From NCBI GenBank assembly GCA_900544815.1, contig UQWT01000001.1, positions 1 through 64,000 of the forward strand: DNA of 64,000 nucleotides, given 5' to 3'. Each line of letters begins with the position of its first letter. The first letter of the stretch is position 1. Below are positions 52,906-63,267 of this stretch, in pieces. The translations under genes were made by a program, and so were the position numbers. The notes under the pieces are model-generated. The model was not told the origin of the DNA and made no database searches. It saw only the letters and a list, made by a program, of their open reading frames with translations. Source of the DNA: an uncultured Bacteroidales bacterium (lineage in GTDB: Bacteria > Bacteroidota > Bacteroidia > Bacteroidales > UBA932).

Positions 52906-54279
52906 TTATGCTTCGTTATCATCCTCTTTAAACATGTCGTTCAATGTGGTTTTCAACCTTGTAAACAGGCCAGGTCCCTCCTTTGTCTTCTTCTCCTTTT
53001 CATGTCTGCCGGCTGTAACCTCAATGAGTTCTGGCTCAAGTTCACCTATATTGGTATCGTTTTCAACCTCTGTAGTATCATTAATCTCAACATCCTCCTC
53101 AGCAACACTGTACGAAGCAGAATACCCGTCTCTCTCACTCTCCTCGGCACCCATCATAATAAGACCCACTGCAGTAGACAATGCAGGATCGTTCATCTCT
53201 ATAACAGAATCTTCCGCCTCTATTACAGGTGCGCCCAAACTTGTTTCAATCCCTGTAATAACTTGAGCCAACTCCTTAATGTGCGCCAATTTTGATGTAC
53301 CTCCGGTAAGTACCAATCCGGCTTTCAACTTGTCTTTATAGCCACTTCTTTCTATCTCATAATATACAGCTTCGAACAGCTCCGATGCGCGTGCCTCAAT
53401 GATATTAGAAAGGAGTTTTACGGAGATCTCCCTTCCCTCTCTGCCGTTTATGCCGTTTACGAAAATCGTCTTTTTGTCTGCAGCAAGAGGGGAGTAGCAG
53501 CATCCGTGCTCAACCTTAAGCTGCTCTGCATTCTTTTCTGCTATGCTGCATCCAATCTTTATATCAGATGTTATAATCTTGCCTCCAAATGGAATAACCG
53601 CAGCATGTCTTACTATATTGTTATGTATAATAAGAAGGTCTGTAGTACCACCGCCTATATCTACCATTGCAACACCAAGCTCCATCTCCTCTTCGCTAAG
53701 GACAGCCTTTGCAGATGCCATAGGTTCAAGGATAATCCTCTTTAAGTTAAGACCTGCCCTGTTTATTACATCTGCGGTATATACAGAGGAGTTTTTCTTC
53801 CCGACAAAGATCTTGAAGTTTGCTGTTATCTGTGTTCCTAACATACCCACCGGCTCTTGGGTAGGGGTAAAATTATCTATGCTGTAGGACTGTGGTATAA
53901 CATGAAGCACCTCCTCGTCTCCCTGTATAAAGGAGCCGTTCATGCTTGATATTATCTCATTTATCTCCTCTTCTGATATCAGCTCTTTTGGATTTGGCCT
54001 GTTGGTCTGGTATCCGTTTGTAACGCAACGTATATTCTGCCCGGCAATCCCAACATATACATCATTGAGCTTTATGTTAAGCTGTTCCTCAACATCCTTA
54101 ATTACAGGGACAAGAGATTGGAGAGTCTGGCGTATATTCATAACCTCGCCTCTGTTAATCCCTTTAGACGGCCTTTGACTGTATCCTATTATTCTGATAC
54201 CTGTCTCCGTCATTTTACCAACAAGGCATACAATCTTTGTTGTACCTAAATCAATTGCAGCAATAAGTTTATCATTCAT
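52906..54279 (-). CDS. ftsA: Cell division protein FtsA
   Basis: 457 residues with an actin-like fold: 'IAAIDLGTTKIVCLVGK' (phosphate 1), 'VAMVDIGGGTTDLLII' (phosphate 2), 'LVLTGGTSKLAHI' (adenosine). The last residues ('FTRLKTTLNDMF') form the amphipathic helix that anchors FtsZ to the membrane. It lies 12 bases before ftsZ. TTGTCGGGAAG occurs at 53797-53807. Confidence 0.97.
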   Translation of the reverse strand: MNDKLIAAIDLGTTKIVCLVGKMTETGIRIIGYSQRPSKGINRGEVMNIRQTLQSLVPVIKDVEEQLNIKLNDVYVGIAGQNIRCVTNGYQTNRPNPKELISEEEINEIISSMNGSFIQGDEEVLHVIPQSYSIDNFTPTQEPVGMLGTQITANFKIFVGKKNSSVYTADVINRAGLNLKRIILEPMASAKAVLSEEEMELGVAMVDIGGGTTDLLIIHNNIVRHAAVIPFGGKIITSDIKIGCSIAEKNAEQLKVEHGCCYSPLAADKKTIFVNGINGREGREISVKLLSNIIEARASELFEAVYYEIERSGYKDKLKAGLVLTGGTSKLAHIKELAQVITGIETSLGAPVIEAEDSVIEMNDPALSTAVGLIMMGAEESERDGYSASYSVAEEDVEINDTTEVENDTNIGELEPELIEVTAGRHEKEKKTKEGPGLFTRLKTTLNDMFKEDDNEA

Positions 54280-54284
54280 AGTGT

Positions 54285-55103
54285 CTATATGGTATTAGAA
54301 GCTTTTTTATTTTTACTGTTTCTTTTTTTACAAACAATCTGGCCTTTGTACTTTAAATTGACAATATTGTATTTAAGCCATCCTACACTTGGTATAACAT
54401 TGTTGTAGAACGATGCAAGTTTGTCAAATTTTTTCTCAATATTGTTGAGGTCGCCAAAGACAATCTGCTGGTCTCCCACTCTCGGACTCAAATACAGATC
54501 ACCGTTGTCTGCTACATAAATCTGTTCTATCTGTGCAGTCCAAAAAGGGTTATCCTGCAGATATACAGCTAAATTATATATTCCATCTATCCAACCCTCA
54601 ATCCCCGGCAGGGCATTGCCTCTGTATCCGTTATATAGCTCAACAGGTATATGTCCGCTCACAACAGGAACATACGATGTAAAGTTTTCCGCAAGAGGGA
54701 AAATATATTTTGTGTCATCTATGTAGAAGCCTCCGTTACTGCTCTCTATCCTTATTATGGGCTTGCGTTGGGTAATGTTTATAACCATTTTCCCATCTAT
54801 GTTAAGAAAAGCCTGGCTTTTTCTTATCATGCACCTCTTGTTTAGAAGCTCCTCCAAGCCGGAGAGATTGATGCTGTCTACCCTCCTTCCTTTTATCTTC
54901 CCGTAAAAGTCGTTTATAATGTCAATAACATCGTCGCTGTTTACAAAACGGTTCTGTGCGCTGTCTAAGATAACCACCTTTATCTCCCTGCACAGTTCGT
55001 TGTTCCTGCCCTTTTTACCAAGCGTTGCGGCAAAATAAAAGTAGAAGGCGGCAGCGGCCGTGAGGAGCAGTATCCCTATATATTTCAGAACCTTTACAAA
55101 CAT
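54285..55103 (-). CDS. ftsQ: Cell division protein FtsQ
   Basis: 272 residues: a short cytoplasmic part, one membrane helix (about 7-27), then POTRA-like and beta domains in the periplasm. Similarity to E. coli FtsQ is weak, as usual, and the call rests on topology and its place between murC and ftsA. It links the Z ring with the wall synthesis enzymes. Confidence 0.88.
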   Translation of the reverse strand: MFVKVLKYIGILLLTAAAAFYFYFAATLGKKGRNNELCREIKVVILDSAQNRFVNSDDVIDIINDFYGKIKGRRVDSINLSGLEELLNKRCMIRKSQAFLNIDGKMVINITQRKPIIRIESSNGGFYIDDTKYIFPLAENFTSYVPVVSGHIPVELYNGYRGNALPGIEGWIDGIYNLAVYLQDNPFWTAQIEQIYVADNGDLYLSPRVGDQQIVFGDLNNIEKKFDKLASFYNNVIPSVGWLKYNIVNLKYKGQIVCKKRNSKNKKASNTI

Positions 55104-55105
55104 TG

Positions 55106-56479
55106 TTATCTGCTTAATACATTCTTCATCAAATCTGTAATCTTACATATAAACCTATCGATGTCACCCGCACCAAAGGTTATTAGTATATCTATCTTCC
55201 CATCATTCATCTCTCTCTCCAACAGAGGCATAAGCTCCTCCTTTGTTATCTTTCTTTTGTTCTCTATGTCAACATCCTTAAATATGAGATCAGATGTAAC
55301 ACCCTCTATTGGCAGTTCCCGCGCCGGGTATATATCCAATAGGAGCAGTTCATCCAACATACCAAGGCTCTTTGCAAACTCATGGGCAAAATCCCTTGTT
55401 CTGGTGTAAAGATGAGGTTGGAAGATGCCGCAAAGCTTCCTGCCCGGAAATATGTTCCTTATGGAGCTTATTGCGGAACTTATCTCATTGGGATGATGTG
55501 CATAGTCATCTATATATGCCATTCTTGGTGTGTTGACATGAATGTCAAATCTCCTTTCCGCTCCGGCAAATGTTGCAAGTGCATCTCTTATCTCCTTTGC
55601 AGACATCCCCCCGTTAAGTGCTGCAGCTGCAGCTGCAACGGCATTTTCAACATTTACCCAACCAGGTACGCCAACAGTGCAGTTTTCAATAACACCGCCG
55701 GGATAGTTGATGTCAAAGTCTATATAACCGCCATCAACAATTTTAATATTGGAGGCATAGTAGTCGCAAGGATTGTTGTATGAGTACCTTGCCACCTTTG
55801 CCTTTACCTTGCTGAGGTCAATCTCAACACCCCTCTTTAATATGAGTATTCCGTCTCTCTTTATCTGTGATGCAAACTCGGAGAAGGCCTCTTTTACACT
55901 ATCTATGTTGCCATATATGTCAAGATGATCTGCATCAACAGATGTTATGATGGCTATATCGGGAAACAACTGCAAAAAGGAGCGGTCGAACTCATCTGCC
56001 TCCGCTACAAGCAGGTTGTTCTTGCTGAGCAGCAGGTTGGTATGGTAATTCTTTGATATACCGCCTAAGAATGCGTTGCACCCTTTGCCGCATGCAGTAA
56101 ACAGATGGGCAATCATCGTACTGGTTGTTGTCTTGCCATGTGTCCCGGCAACAGCAATACATCTGTTGTGACTTGCTATCTCGCCAAGAGCCCTTGAACG
56201 TTTGATTACCTTGTATCCGTTGTCAATAACATAACGGAGCTCCTTCATATCTTTTGGGATTGCAGGGGTATAGATTACAAGTGTCTTCTCTCTCTCTGCA
56301 GGAATGTATCCTATATCTTCTGTATAGTGTATCTCAATCCCCTCCCTCTCTAATTCGGCCGTAAGGTGAGACGGCGTTCTGTCATAGCCGCTTACCTTGT
56401 AACCTGCATGGTTATAGTATCGTGCTATGGCGCTCATCCCTATTCCGCCTATCCCTATAAAATATACATTCTTCATCAC
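55106..56479 (-). CDS. murC: UDP-N-acetylmuramate--L-alanine ligase
   Basis: 457 residues. 'VYFIGIGGIGMSAIARYYNH' binds the substrate and 'AVAGTHGKTTTSTMIAHL' is the ATP loop. 'IDDYAHHPNEI' is the typical MurC motif. It adds the first stem-peptide residue to UDP-MurNAc. Its ATG overlaps the murG stop by four bases. Confidence 0.97.
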   Translation of the reverse strand: MMKNVYFIGIGGIGMSAIARYYNHAGYKVSGYDRTPSHLTAELEREGIEIHYTEDIGYIPAEREKTLVIYTPAIPKDMKELRYVIDNGYKVIKRSRALGEIASHNRCIAVAGTHGKTTTSTMIAHLFTACGKGCNAFLGGISKNYHTNLLLSKNNLLVAEADEFDRSFLQLFPDIAIITSVDADHLDIYGNIDSVKEAFSEFASQIKRDGILILKRGVEIDLSKVKAKVARYSYNNPCDYYASNIKIVDGGYIDFDINYPGGVIENCTVGVPGWVNVENAVAAAAAALNGGMSAKEIRDALATFAGAERRFDIHVNTPRMAYIDDYAHHPNEISSAISSIRNIFPGRKLCGIFQPHLYTRTRDFAHEFAKSLGMLDELLLLDIYPARELPIEGVTSDLIFKDVDIENKRKITKEELMPLLEREMNDGKIDILITFGAGDIDRFICKITDLMKNVLSR

Positions 56480-57609
56480 TGTTGTCTTTTTTTAACTATA
56501 TCTATACAAAGATCTGCAATCTGTGCAGCTGAATCCTCTCTTGCAAGGGCCCTTATGTTGGTCTCCAATAATGCTCTTTTGTTGTTGTCTGAAAGTAGCG
56601 AGCCAACTGCAGGTCCAAGTTTTTCTACTGCCTCCGAATCCTTTACCAACAACGCCGCGTTTTTGTTCACCAATGCCATTGCATTATGTGTCTGATGGTC
56701 CTCGGCCACCATAGGGCTTGGTACGAATATGGTGCATTTGCCTGCTTCACATAGCTCAGATATTGTCCCTGCACCTGCTCTGCTTATCACAACATCCGCT
56801 ATGGCGTAGGCTAAATCCATCCTTTTAATAAAGTCAGACCAAACTATGTTGCTGCTCTGCCTCCCCTTCATAAAGGTCTCTATCTCTGCCTTGTAATATT
56901 TTCCGCACTGCCATATTACCTGATATTCACCCTCTTTGCCTCCAAACAGATTCCCATTGAGAAGCTCCCTTTTCATCCACTCGTTAAGTGTTCGGCAACC
57001 AAGGCTTCCGCCAACGACAAAAACAGTTTTTTTGTCGGGAAGCAGATTGTAAAACTTGTAACCCTCCTCTTTGAGCTGCGGAGTAGAAGCCTTTATCTCC
57101 TTTCTTATAGGGTTGCCTGTAAAAACAATCTTCTCCTTTGGAAAAAAACGCTCCATCCCATCATAGGCAACACATATTTTTGTGGCTTTCGCAGCATTTT
57201 TCCTGTTTACAAGGCCTGCAAACGAGTTCTGCTCCTGCAAAACAACAGGTATTCCCTTACTCTCCGCCGCACTTACTATTGCCGCACTGGCATATCCTCC
57301 AACACCTACGGCCAAGTTGGGCCTGAACTCCTTTATTATCTGTTTAGCTCTCCTCTTGCATTTGAAATAATCTATAAGCACCCCTATGTTAGAGGGTGAA
57401 TAGAGCGGCCTTTTAAGCCCTCTTGCCGGTATTCCTATAATCTTGTACCCTGCCTGAGGGACCTTTTCCATCTCCATCTTGCCCGATGCCCCAACAAAAA
57501 GAAGCTCTGCATCCGGCCGTTTTGCCTTTAAGGCAGATGCAATTGAAATTGCCGGAAAGATATGCCCTCCGGTTCCTCCACCGCTTATTATTACCCTTAG
57601 CTCTTCCAT
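56476..57609 (-). CDS. murG: UDP-GlcNAc:undecaprenyl-PP-MurNAc-pentapeptide transferase MurG
   Basis: 377 residues of GT28 type. The glycine-rich 'ISGGGTGGHIFPAISIAS' loop, 'GVGGYASAAIVSAA' and 'SRAGAGTISELCEAGKC' (UDP-GlcNAc binding) are present. It makes lipid II on the inner face of the membrane. TTGTCGGGAAG lies on its opposite strand at 57032-57042. Confidence 0.97.
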   Translation of the reverse strand: MEELRVIISGGGTGGHIFPAISIASALKAKRPDAELLFVGASGKMEMEKVPQAGYKIIGIPARGLKRPLYSPSNIGVLIDYFKCKRRAKQIIKEFRPNLAVGVGGYASAAIVSAAESKGIPVVLQEQNSFAGLVNRKNAAKATKICVAYDGMERFFPKEKIVFTGNPIRKEIKASTPQLKEEGYKFYNLLPDKKTVFVVGGSLGCRTLNEWMKRELLNGNLFGGKEGEYQVIWQCGKYYKAEIETFMKGRQSSNIVWSDFIKRMDLAYAIADVVISRAGAGTISELCEAGKCTIFVPSPMVAEDHQTHNAMALVNKNAALLVKDSEAVEKLGPAVGSLLSDNNKRALLETNIRALAREDSAAQIADLCIDIVKKRQQ

Positions 57610-57616
57610 CTGTCTA

Positions 57617-59035
57617 CTATTTAAACTCTCCGTTTTTGTCTTTTATCTCATATTGCTCCCCGTTATTCTCTAAGTCTCTCTCTCTTCTTCCCGACAAATC
57701 CCCCTCTTCTGTATAGCTGCCGTCATCATTCGGTACCGTTAGGTCTATTGAGAATGAGCCTTCAAAGTCTGCAATATCCTCAGTTGCCGGGGAACCTGTA
57801 GCATTTGATACATTTGCAGCGTTTGCCGCGGCAAGTTTTTCGGCTCTCTTTTTATCTGTACTTATATCTATTGTCCTGCTTACCGAGAGGATTATTCCAA
57901 ACGCACTGCACAATATAACCAAAGATGTTCCGCCAAGGCTTATGAGCGGCAGCGTATGCCCGGTTACAGGTATGATCCCAACATTTACCAATACATGAAG
58001 CGATGCCTGCAGGATAATCAGCAATGCAAGCCCCCCAACCGTTATAGCTGTAAACACCCTCGTACAGTTCTTTACGAGGATTATACACCTAAAGAAGAAC
58101 CACATGTAAAATATCAGAACTATAAATCCGCCTATAAGTCCGTACTCCTCAATGATAAGTGTAAAGATAAAGTCCGAGTAGGGGTGGGGCAGTACATATC
58201 GCTGTGTGCTGTTGCCTGGGCCTTTTCCCAAGATACCTACAGAGGAGATTGTAACCTTTGCCATATCTGCCTGATAGGTCTTGTCCAACTCTTTCTGTCT
58301 CTCCTCTGCACTCAACTCCTCAGATACCTCTGTCTTGCTTACAAATTTGGTCAACCTGCTGGTTGCGGTGTCTATTCTTGGGAACCATCCAAAAGCTAAA
58401 TGAAGCAGGATTATAACAGCCATGGCAATAGCGCCTATACCTGCAGACTTAAACAGATAGGACCATTTGACCCCTGCAACTACAAGTATAATGGCTGCAA
58501 GAAGACCAATGAAACAAGCAGAAGAGAACGAACCTACCATCACTAAAACAAAGGCGATGCCTATAGGTATGAGAAGTTTTATGAAAAACTCCTTAAAGGT
58601 GTCTAATTTGCATGATTCGAGTATCTTGGCCATGTACAGTACCAATGTTATCTTTATAAGCTCGGTTGGCTGGAATGTAATGAAACCCAAATTCAGCCAC
58701 CTTTTTGCACCGTTAATTTCCTGTCCTATTATGGGAACAAGGGCAAGGAGGACAAGGCTTACAGCGAACATGACAACAGAAAGGCTTCTGTACCATTTGA
58801 GTGGTATCTTGTAGAAGACAAAGAGGACAACCCACCCGAAAGCAACATATTTCAGCTGTTTGAAAAGGTAGCTGAAATTGGTTGTGTGCTCTTTGTAGGC
58901 CAACGAACTTGTCGCCGAGTATATAAGAGCAATGGATATGAGTGACAGAAGGAACACTATTATCCATATAACCTTGTCCCCTTTCACATTCTTGATAATT
59001 CCGCTCTTTATGTCATCTGTATTCAGTCCACTCAT
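57617..59035 (-). CDS. ftsW: Cell division protein FtsW with C-terminal tail
   Basis: 472 residues. A SEDS-family polymerase with about ten helices, 'GAKRWLNLGFITFQPTELIK' and 'FIFTLIIEEYGLIGG'. It polymerises lipid II at the septum with FtsI. A hydrophilic, acidic tail of about 80 residues (391-472) follows the last helix, longer than in many homologues. TTGTCGGGAAG falls in the tail codons (57687-57697). Confidence 0.95.
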   Translation of the reverse strand: MSGLNTDDIKSGIIKNVKGDKVIWIIVFLLSLISIALIYSATSSLAYKEHTTNFSYLFKQLKYVAFGWVVLFVFYKIPLKWYRSLSVVMFAVSLVLLALVPIIGQEINGAKRWLNLGFITFQPTELIKITLVLYMAKILESCKLDTFKEFFIKLLIPIGIAFVLVMVGSFSSACFIGLLAAIILVVAGVKWSYLFKSAGIGAIAMAVIILLHLAFGWFPRIDTATSRLTKFVSKTEVSEELSAEERQKELDKTYQADMAKVTISSVGILGKGPGNSTQRYVLPHPYSDFIFTLIIEEYGLIGGFIVLIFYMWFFFRCIILVKNCTRVFTAITVGGLALLIILQASLHVLVNVGIIPVTGHTLPLISLGGTSLVILCSAFGIILSVSRTIDISTDKKRAEKLAAANAANVSNATGSPATEDIADFEGSFSIDLTVPNDDGSYTEEGDLSGRRERDLENNGEQYEIKDKNGEFK

Positions 59036-59106
59036 TGTGCAGTATACTTTTCTTTTTTATAAACCTTTAGTCTTTTAAGTCTCCGACAAGCTTTCTTACA
59101 ATCTCT

Positions 59107-60441
59107 CTACAGCTTTCTTACAGCCTCCTTAAACTGCTGCCCTCTATCTTCATAACTTTTAAACAGGTCAAAGCTTGCACAACATGGGGAGAGCAGTACC
59201 GTCTCACCCGGCATGGCATTCTCGTATGCTACCCGCACAGCCTCTGCAGCAGAGGTAACATCCACTATCTTGTCAACCTTGTCCTTGAAGTTGTCATGCA
59301 GCTTCTCGTTGTGAAGTCCCATGCAGATAAGCACCCTTACCTTCTCTTTTACAAGATCGTAAAGCGGGGCATAGTCGTTTCCCTTATCTTTGCCTCCGGC
59401 TATCCACACTACAGGCGTTGTCATGCTGTCTAAGGCATACCATGCAGAATCTACATTTGTTGCCTTTGAATCATTTATATAGAGAACATCCTTTATCTTT
59501 AGTACCTTCTCCAACCTGTGTTCCACCCCTTCGAATGTCATAAGACTCTGCCTTATCTGTGTATTGTCTATCTTTACAACCTTTGCCGCAATTGCTGCAG
59601 CCATGGAGTTGTACAGGTTATGTTTGCCCTGCAATGCAAGCTCGTTGAGGTACATTGTATATTCATCCCCATCTACATTTACCTCCATCTTGTCATCCCT
59701 TATACAGGCACCCTCCTTAACCTCCTCTTTTTGGGAGAATGGCAACATCCGGCTCTTTATAAGCATCTCCTTCATCTCCTTTGCCGTTACAGGATCATCT
59801 GCACAGAAGATGAATGAGTCCTCCCCCTCCATGTTCCTTGTTATGCGGAATTTGGCGTTAATGTAATTCTGCATCTTAAAGTCGTACCTGTCTAAATGGT
59901 CTGGTGTAATGTTCATAAGGATAGCAATATCCGCCTTAAAGTCATACACATCGTCCAACTGGAAGCTGCTCAGCTCAAGAACGTAATAATCAAAATTCTC
60001 CGTGGCAACCTGAAGTGCGAAACTCTTTCCAATGTTTCCGCCCAACCCAACATTGTACCCTGCATTCTTTAAAATGTAGTATATAAGTGATGTTGTGGTT
60101 GTTTTGCCGTTGCTTCCGGTTATACAGATCTTCTTGGCCTTGCAGTATCTGTCGGCGAACTCTATCTCGGATATAATTCCAATACCCATCTCCCTTGCCT
60201 TTACAACGAGGGGAGCATTTTCGGGGATTCCGGGGCTTTTTACTATCTCTTTAGCATTAAGTATTTTCTCCGGAGTATGTCCCTCAGATTCAAAAGGAAT
60301 ATCATACTCCTTTAGCATCTTTACATAGTTCTCCTTTATCTTTCCGCTGTCGCTAAGAAAGACATCCAATCCTTTCATCTTTGCCAAGATGGCCGAGCCA
60401 ACACCGCTCTCGCCACCGCCTAATACTGCAATTCTGTACAT
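59107..60441 (-). CDS. murD: UDP-N-acetylmuramoylalanine--D-glutamate ligase
   Basis: 444 residues. 'IAVLGGGESGVGSAILAKMK' at the N-terminus, 'ICITGSNGKTTTTSLIYYIL' (ATP loop) and 'INDSKATNVDSAWYALDSM' are MurD signatures. It adds D-Glu to the stem peptide. A 71-base spacer precedes ftsW. Confidence 0.97.
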   Translation of the reverse strand: MYRIAVLGGGESGVGSAILAKMKGLDVFLSDSGKIKENYVKMLKEYDIPFESEGHTPEKILNAKEIVKSPGIPENAPLVVKAREMGIGIISEIEFADRYCKAKKICITGSNGKTTTTSLIYYILKNAGYNVGLGGNIGKSFALQVATENFDYYVLELSSFQLDDVYDFKADIAILMNITPDHLDRYDFKMQNYINAKFRITRNMEGEDSFIFCADDPVTAKEMKEMLIKSRMLPFSQKEEVKEGACIRDDKMEVNVDGDEYTMYLNELALQGKHNLYNSMAAAIAAKVVKIDNTQIRQSLMTFEGVEHRLEKVLKIKDVLYINDSKATNVDSAWYALDSMTTPVVWIAGGKDKGNDYAPLYDLVKEKVRVLICMGLHNEKLHDNFKDKVDKIVDVTSAAEAVRVAYENAMPGETVLLSPCCASFDLFKSYEDRGQQFKEAVRKL

Positions 60442-60462
60442 ATAATAAAACTTAACAGCTTT

Positions 60463-61743
60463 CTATCTTATCTTTAAAGTGATTATTGATATTGCACACA
60501 GCATAATGGCTATAATCCAAAACCTTATTACAATTTTTGTCTCCGGAATCGCCTTTTTGGGATACTGGATAATAGCATCTATACCCTCCTTCTGAAAATG
60601 ATGGTGTATAGGGCTCATCTTAAAGATTCTCCTGCCGGCACCATACCTCTTCTTGGTGTATTTAAAATATGCTCTTTGCGCAATAACGCTAATACTTTCA
60701 ATTAAAAATATACCGCATAAAACAGGTATAAGCAGCTCCTTCCTAATTATTATGGCGGCAACAGCTATAACTCCGCCAAGCATAAGGCTGCCGGTATCAC
60801 CCATAAATACCTGGGCCGGCGATGCGTTGTACCACAGGAATCCTATAAGTGCCCCAATTAGCGCACAGAGAAAGATAACCACCTCTCCGGTGTGCGGAAT
60901 ATACATTATATTAAGGTATGAGGCATATATTGAGTTTCCCGACAAATATGCCAATACTGCTAATGTTATGACTACCGGTGCAGATACGCCGGTCACTAAC
61001 CCGTCTAATCCATCTGTAAGGTTGGTACCGTTGGATACAGCCGTAATTACAAATATTATTACAAGAATATAGATTACCCAGCTTGCTATCTCTCCTGCTT
61101 TCCCTTTAAATGGTGCAAGCCATGCGTAGTCGAACTGATTGTCCTTTACAAACGGTATGGTTGTGGTTGTGCTCTTTATATCTTTAAAGTAGCGTGTCTG
61201 CGTTACGTCTAACTCCGTAACAGTTTCTTTAATGGCCTCCTTTTCTCCGGGAGTTACAGATTCTCTTACAGTTACCTGTTCGCTGAAACACAATACAAGA
61301 CCAACTATAAGACCAAGTGTCACCTGGCCTATAATCTTATATTTTCCGTTCAGCCCATCCTTGTCCTTTTTAAATACCTTTATAGAGTCGTCTAAGAAAC
61401 CAACAAATCCAAGCCATAATGTTGTTATTATCATTAAGATAACATATACATTTGTGAGGTTTCCAAATAAAAGTGCCGGGATGAGCAGGGAGAGTATTAT
61501 TATAACTCCACCCATTGTAGGGGTTCCTTTCTTCTGCATCTGACCCTCTAATCCAAGATTCCTTATCTCCTCACCAATCTGCAGTCTCTGCATCAGCCTT
61601 ATTATTTTTGGACCTAACCACAAAGCAATAAGCAATGCCGTCATGACAGCCAATATGGCTCTAAAGCTTATGTATTTCATAAGCCCTACTCCGGGAAAAT
61701 GTATTCCGTTACTTTCAAAGTATTCAAAAAGATGGTAAAGCAT
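60463..61743 (-). CDS. mraY: Phospho-MurNAc-pentapeptide transferase MraY
   Basis: 426 residues with about ten helices. '[20 protein letters not shown]', '[12 protein letters not shown]' and '[13 protein letters not shown]' are catalytic loops, and 'MSPIHHHFQ' is the HHH motif. It loads the precursor on undecaprenyl phosphate to give lipid I. It is longer than E. coli MraY (360) because of an extracytoplasmic insertion around 170-230, usual in Bacteroidota. Confidence 0.97.
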   Translation of the reverse strand: MLYHLFEYFESNGIHFPGVGLMKYISFRAILAVMTALLIALWLGPKIIRLMQRLQIGEEIRNLGLEGQMQKKGTPTMGGVIIILSLLIPALLFGNLTNVYVILMIITTLWLGFVGFLDDSIKVFKKDKDGLNGKYKIIGQVTLGLIVGLVLCFSEQVTVRESVTPGEKEAIKETVTELDVTQTRYFKDIKSTTTTIPFVKDNQFDYAWLAPFKGKAGEIASWVIYILVIIFVITAVSNGTNLTDGLDGLVTGVSAPVVITLAVLAYLSGNSIYASYLNIMYIPHTGEVVIFLCALIGALIGFLWYNASPAQVFMGDTGSLMLGGVIAVAAIIIRKELLIPVLCGIFLIESISVIAQRAYFKYTKKRYGAGRRIFKMSPIHHHFQKEGIDAIIQYPKKAIPETKIVIRFWIIAIMLCAISIITLKIR

Positions 61744-61761
61744 CTTGTAAATATTATAACT

Positions 61762-63249
61762 TTATGCTTTGCAGAGCATTTTAAGCTCCTCAAAAGCGCT
61801 TTTAATCAATTCTTTATCGTCTAAATGGTGCTTTACACCGTTAACAATCTGGTAATCCTCGTGTCCTTTGCCTGCAACAAGGATTATGGAGCCGGGCTTT
61901 GCGTTCAGTATGGCAACCCTTACAGCTTCTTGTCTGTCGGGAATAAAACTGCTTTTACATCTTGCCTTTATGTCCATCCCCTCCTTAATATCATTTATGA
62001 TTGCCAAAGGGTCCTCAAATCTTGGATTATCGGATGTTACAACAACCTTATCTGCGTACTTACCCGCTATTGCACCCATTTCGGGCCTTTTTGTCTTGTC
62101 TCTGTTACCGCCGCAGCCAAATACGCAAATAAGATCTCCGGCAGGATTGAGATCTTTTAATGTCTTAAGGACATTCTCCAAAGCATCGGGAGTATGTGCG
62201 TAATCAACGGCGGCAATAATATCGTTACTGCCCTTGAAATACTCAAGCCTTCCGCTGACCGCGGTAAGGCGGCTCACCTCTACTGCAACCTCCTCCTCTT
62301 TCATCCCAAGAAGAACTGCAGCCCCATATACAGCTGTGATATTGTAGGCGTTGTGCAACCCTATAAACCTGCACCAAATCTCCTTACCGTTAATATTTAG
62401 CAGAGTGCCGTCTATATTCTTCTCTATGATCCTGCACTTAAAGTCTGCCGCATTCCTGCACGAGTATCCGTATCTCCTTGCCTTGCAGTTCTGTAGCATA
62501 ACACTGCCGTTCTTGTCATCCTCATTGGTAAGGGCAAACGCATCTATATCAAGGTTATCAAACAGTTTTTTCTTTGCGGCAAGGTAATTGGCAAAGGTCT
62601 TGTGGTAGTCTAAATGGTCGTGTGTGAGATTTGTAAATATGGCTCCGGCAAACTTAAGCCCATCTGTCCTCTTTTGGTCCAAAGCATGTGAACTCACCTC
62701 CATAAAACAGTATTCGCAACCACACTCCACCATCTCAGCTAATAGCCTGTTAAGCTCAACAGGACCGGGGGTGGTGTTTATTGTCTCATATCTTCTCTTT
62801 CCTACATAATTCGCAATGGTTGAGATAAGTCCGCACTCGTAACCCAAATTGCCTAACAATCTGTACAGCAAGGTGGCGATGGAGGTCTTTCCGTTTGTTC
62901 CGGTTACCCCAACTAACTTTATGCATGAAGTTGGATCTCCATAAAAATTCTTTGCAGCAATGGCCTCGGCCGTGCGTCCATCCTTTACCGGAATGAACAA
63001 AATATCATCTCTCCTGTATTCCTCTATATTTTCTTCATTCTCATAAAGAATAACCTTGGCTCCGTTGTCTATTGCATTGCAGATATATTTGTGGCCGTCT
63101 GCAGCTGCCCCTTTTACAGCAATGAACAGAGAGCCGTGTCTGCATTTGCGTGAATCCGTGCAAACATCCTCAATGTCTATATTACGAAACTTGTCGGCTG
63201 TAGCCGAATCTGTTACCCCTGTCTCTTTTATTATATCAATAAGTCTCAT
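61762..63249 (-). CDS. murE: UDP-MurNAc-tripeptide synthetase MurE (meso-DAP type)
   Basis: 495 residues. 'VGVTGTNGKTSIATLLYRLL' is the ATP loop and 'MEVSSHAL' is conserved. The substrate motif D407-N-P-R410 marks the meso-diaminopimelate-adding form, not the lysine form. It adds the third stem residue. It lies 18 bases after ftsI. Confidence 0.97.
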   Translation of the reverse strand: MRLIDIIKETGVTDSATADKFRNIDIEDVCTDSRKCRHGSLFIAVKGAAADGHKYICNAIDNGAKVILYENEENIEEYRRDDILFIPVKDGRTAEAIAAKNFYGDPTSCIKLVGVTGTNGKTSIATLLYRLLGNLGYECGLISTIANYVGKRRYETINTTPGPVELNRLLAEMVECGCEYCFMEVSSHALDQKRTDGLKFAGAIFTNLTHDHLDYHKTFANYLAAKKKLFDNLDIDAFALTNEDDKNGSVMLQNCKARRYGYSCRNAADFKCRIIEKNIDGTLLNINGKEIWCRFIGLHNAYNITAVYGAAVLLGMKEEEVAVEVSRLTAVSGRLEYFKGSNDIIAAVDYAHTPDALENVLKTLKDLNPAGDLICVFGCGGNRDKTKRPEMGAIAGKYADKVVVTSDNPRFEDPLAIINDIKEGMDIKARCKSSFIPDRQEAVRVAILNAKPGSIILVAGKGHEDYQIVNGVKHHLDDKELIKSAFEELKMLCKA

Positions 63250-63267
63250 AAACCATCCCCCTTTAAT

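Noticed and set aside
58467..58814. 115-residue open frame opposite ftsW
   Set aside because: It mirrors the helix-coding region of ftsW and has no start context or homology.
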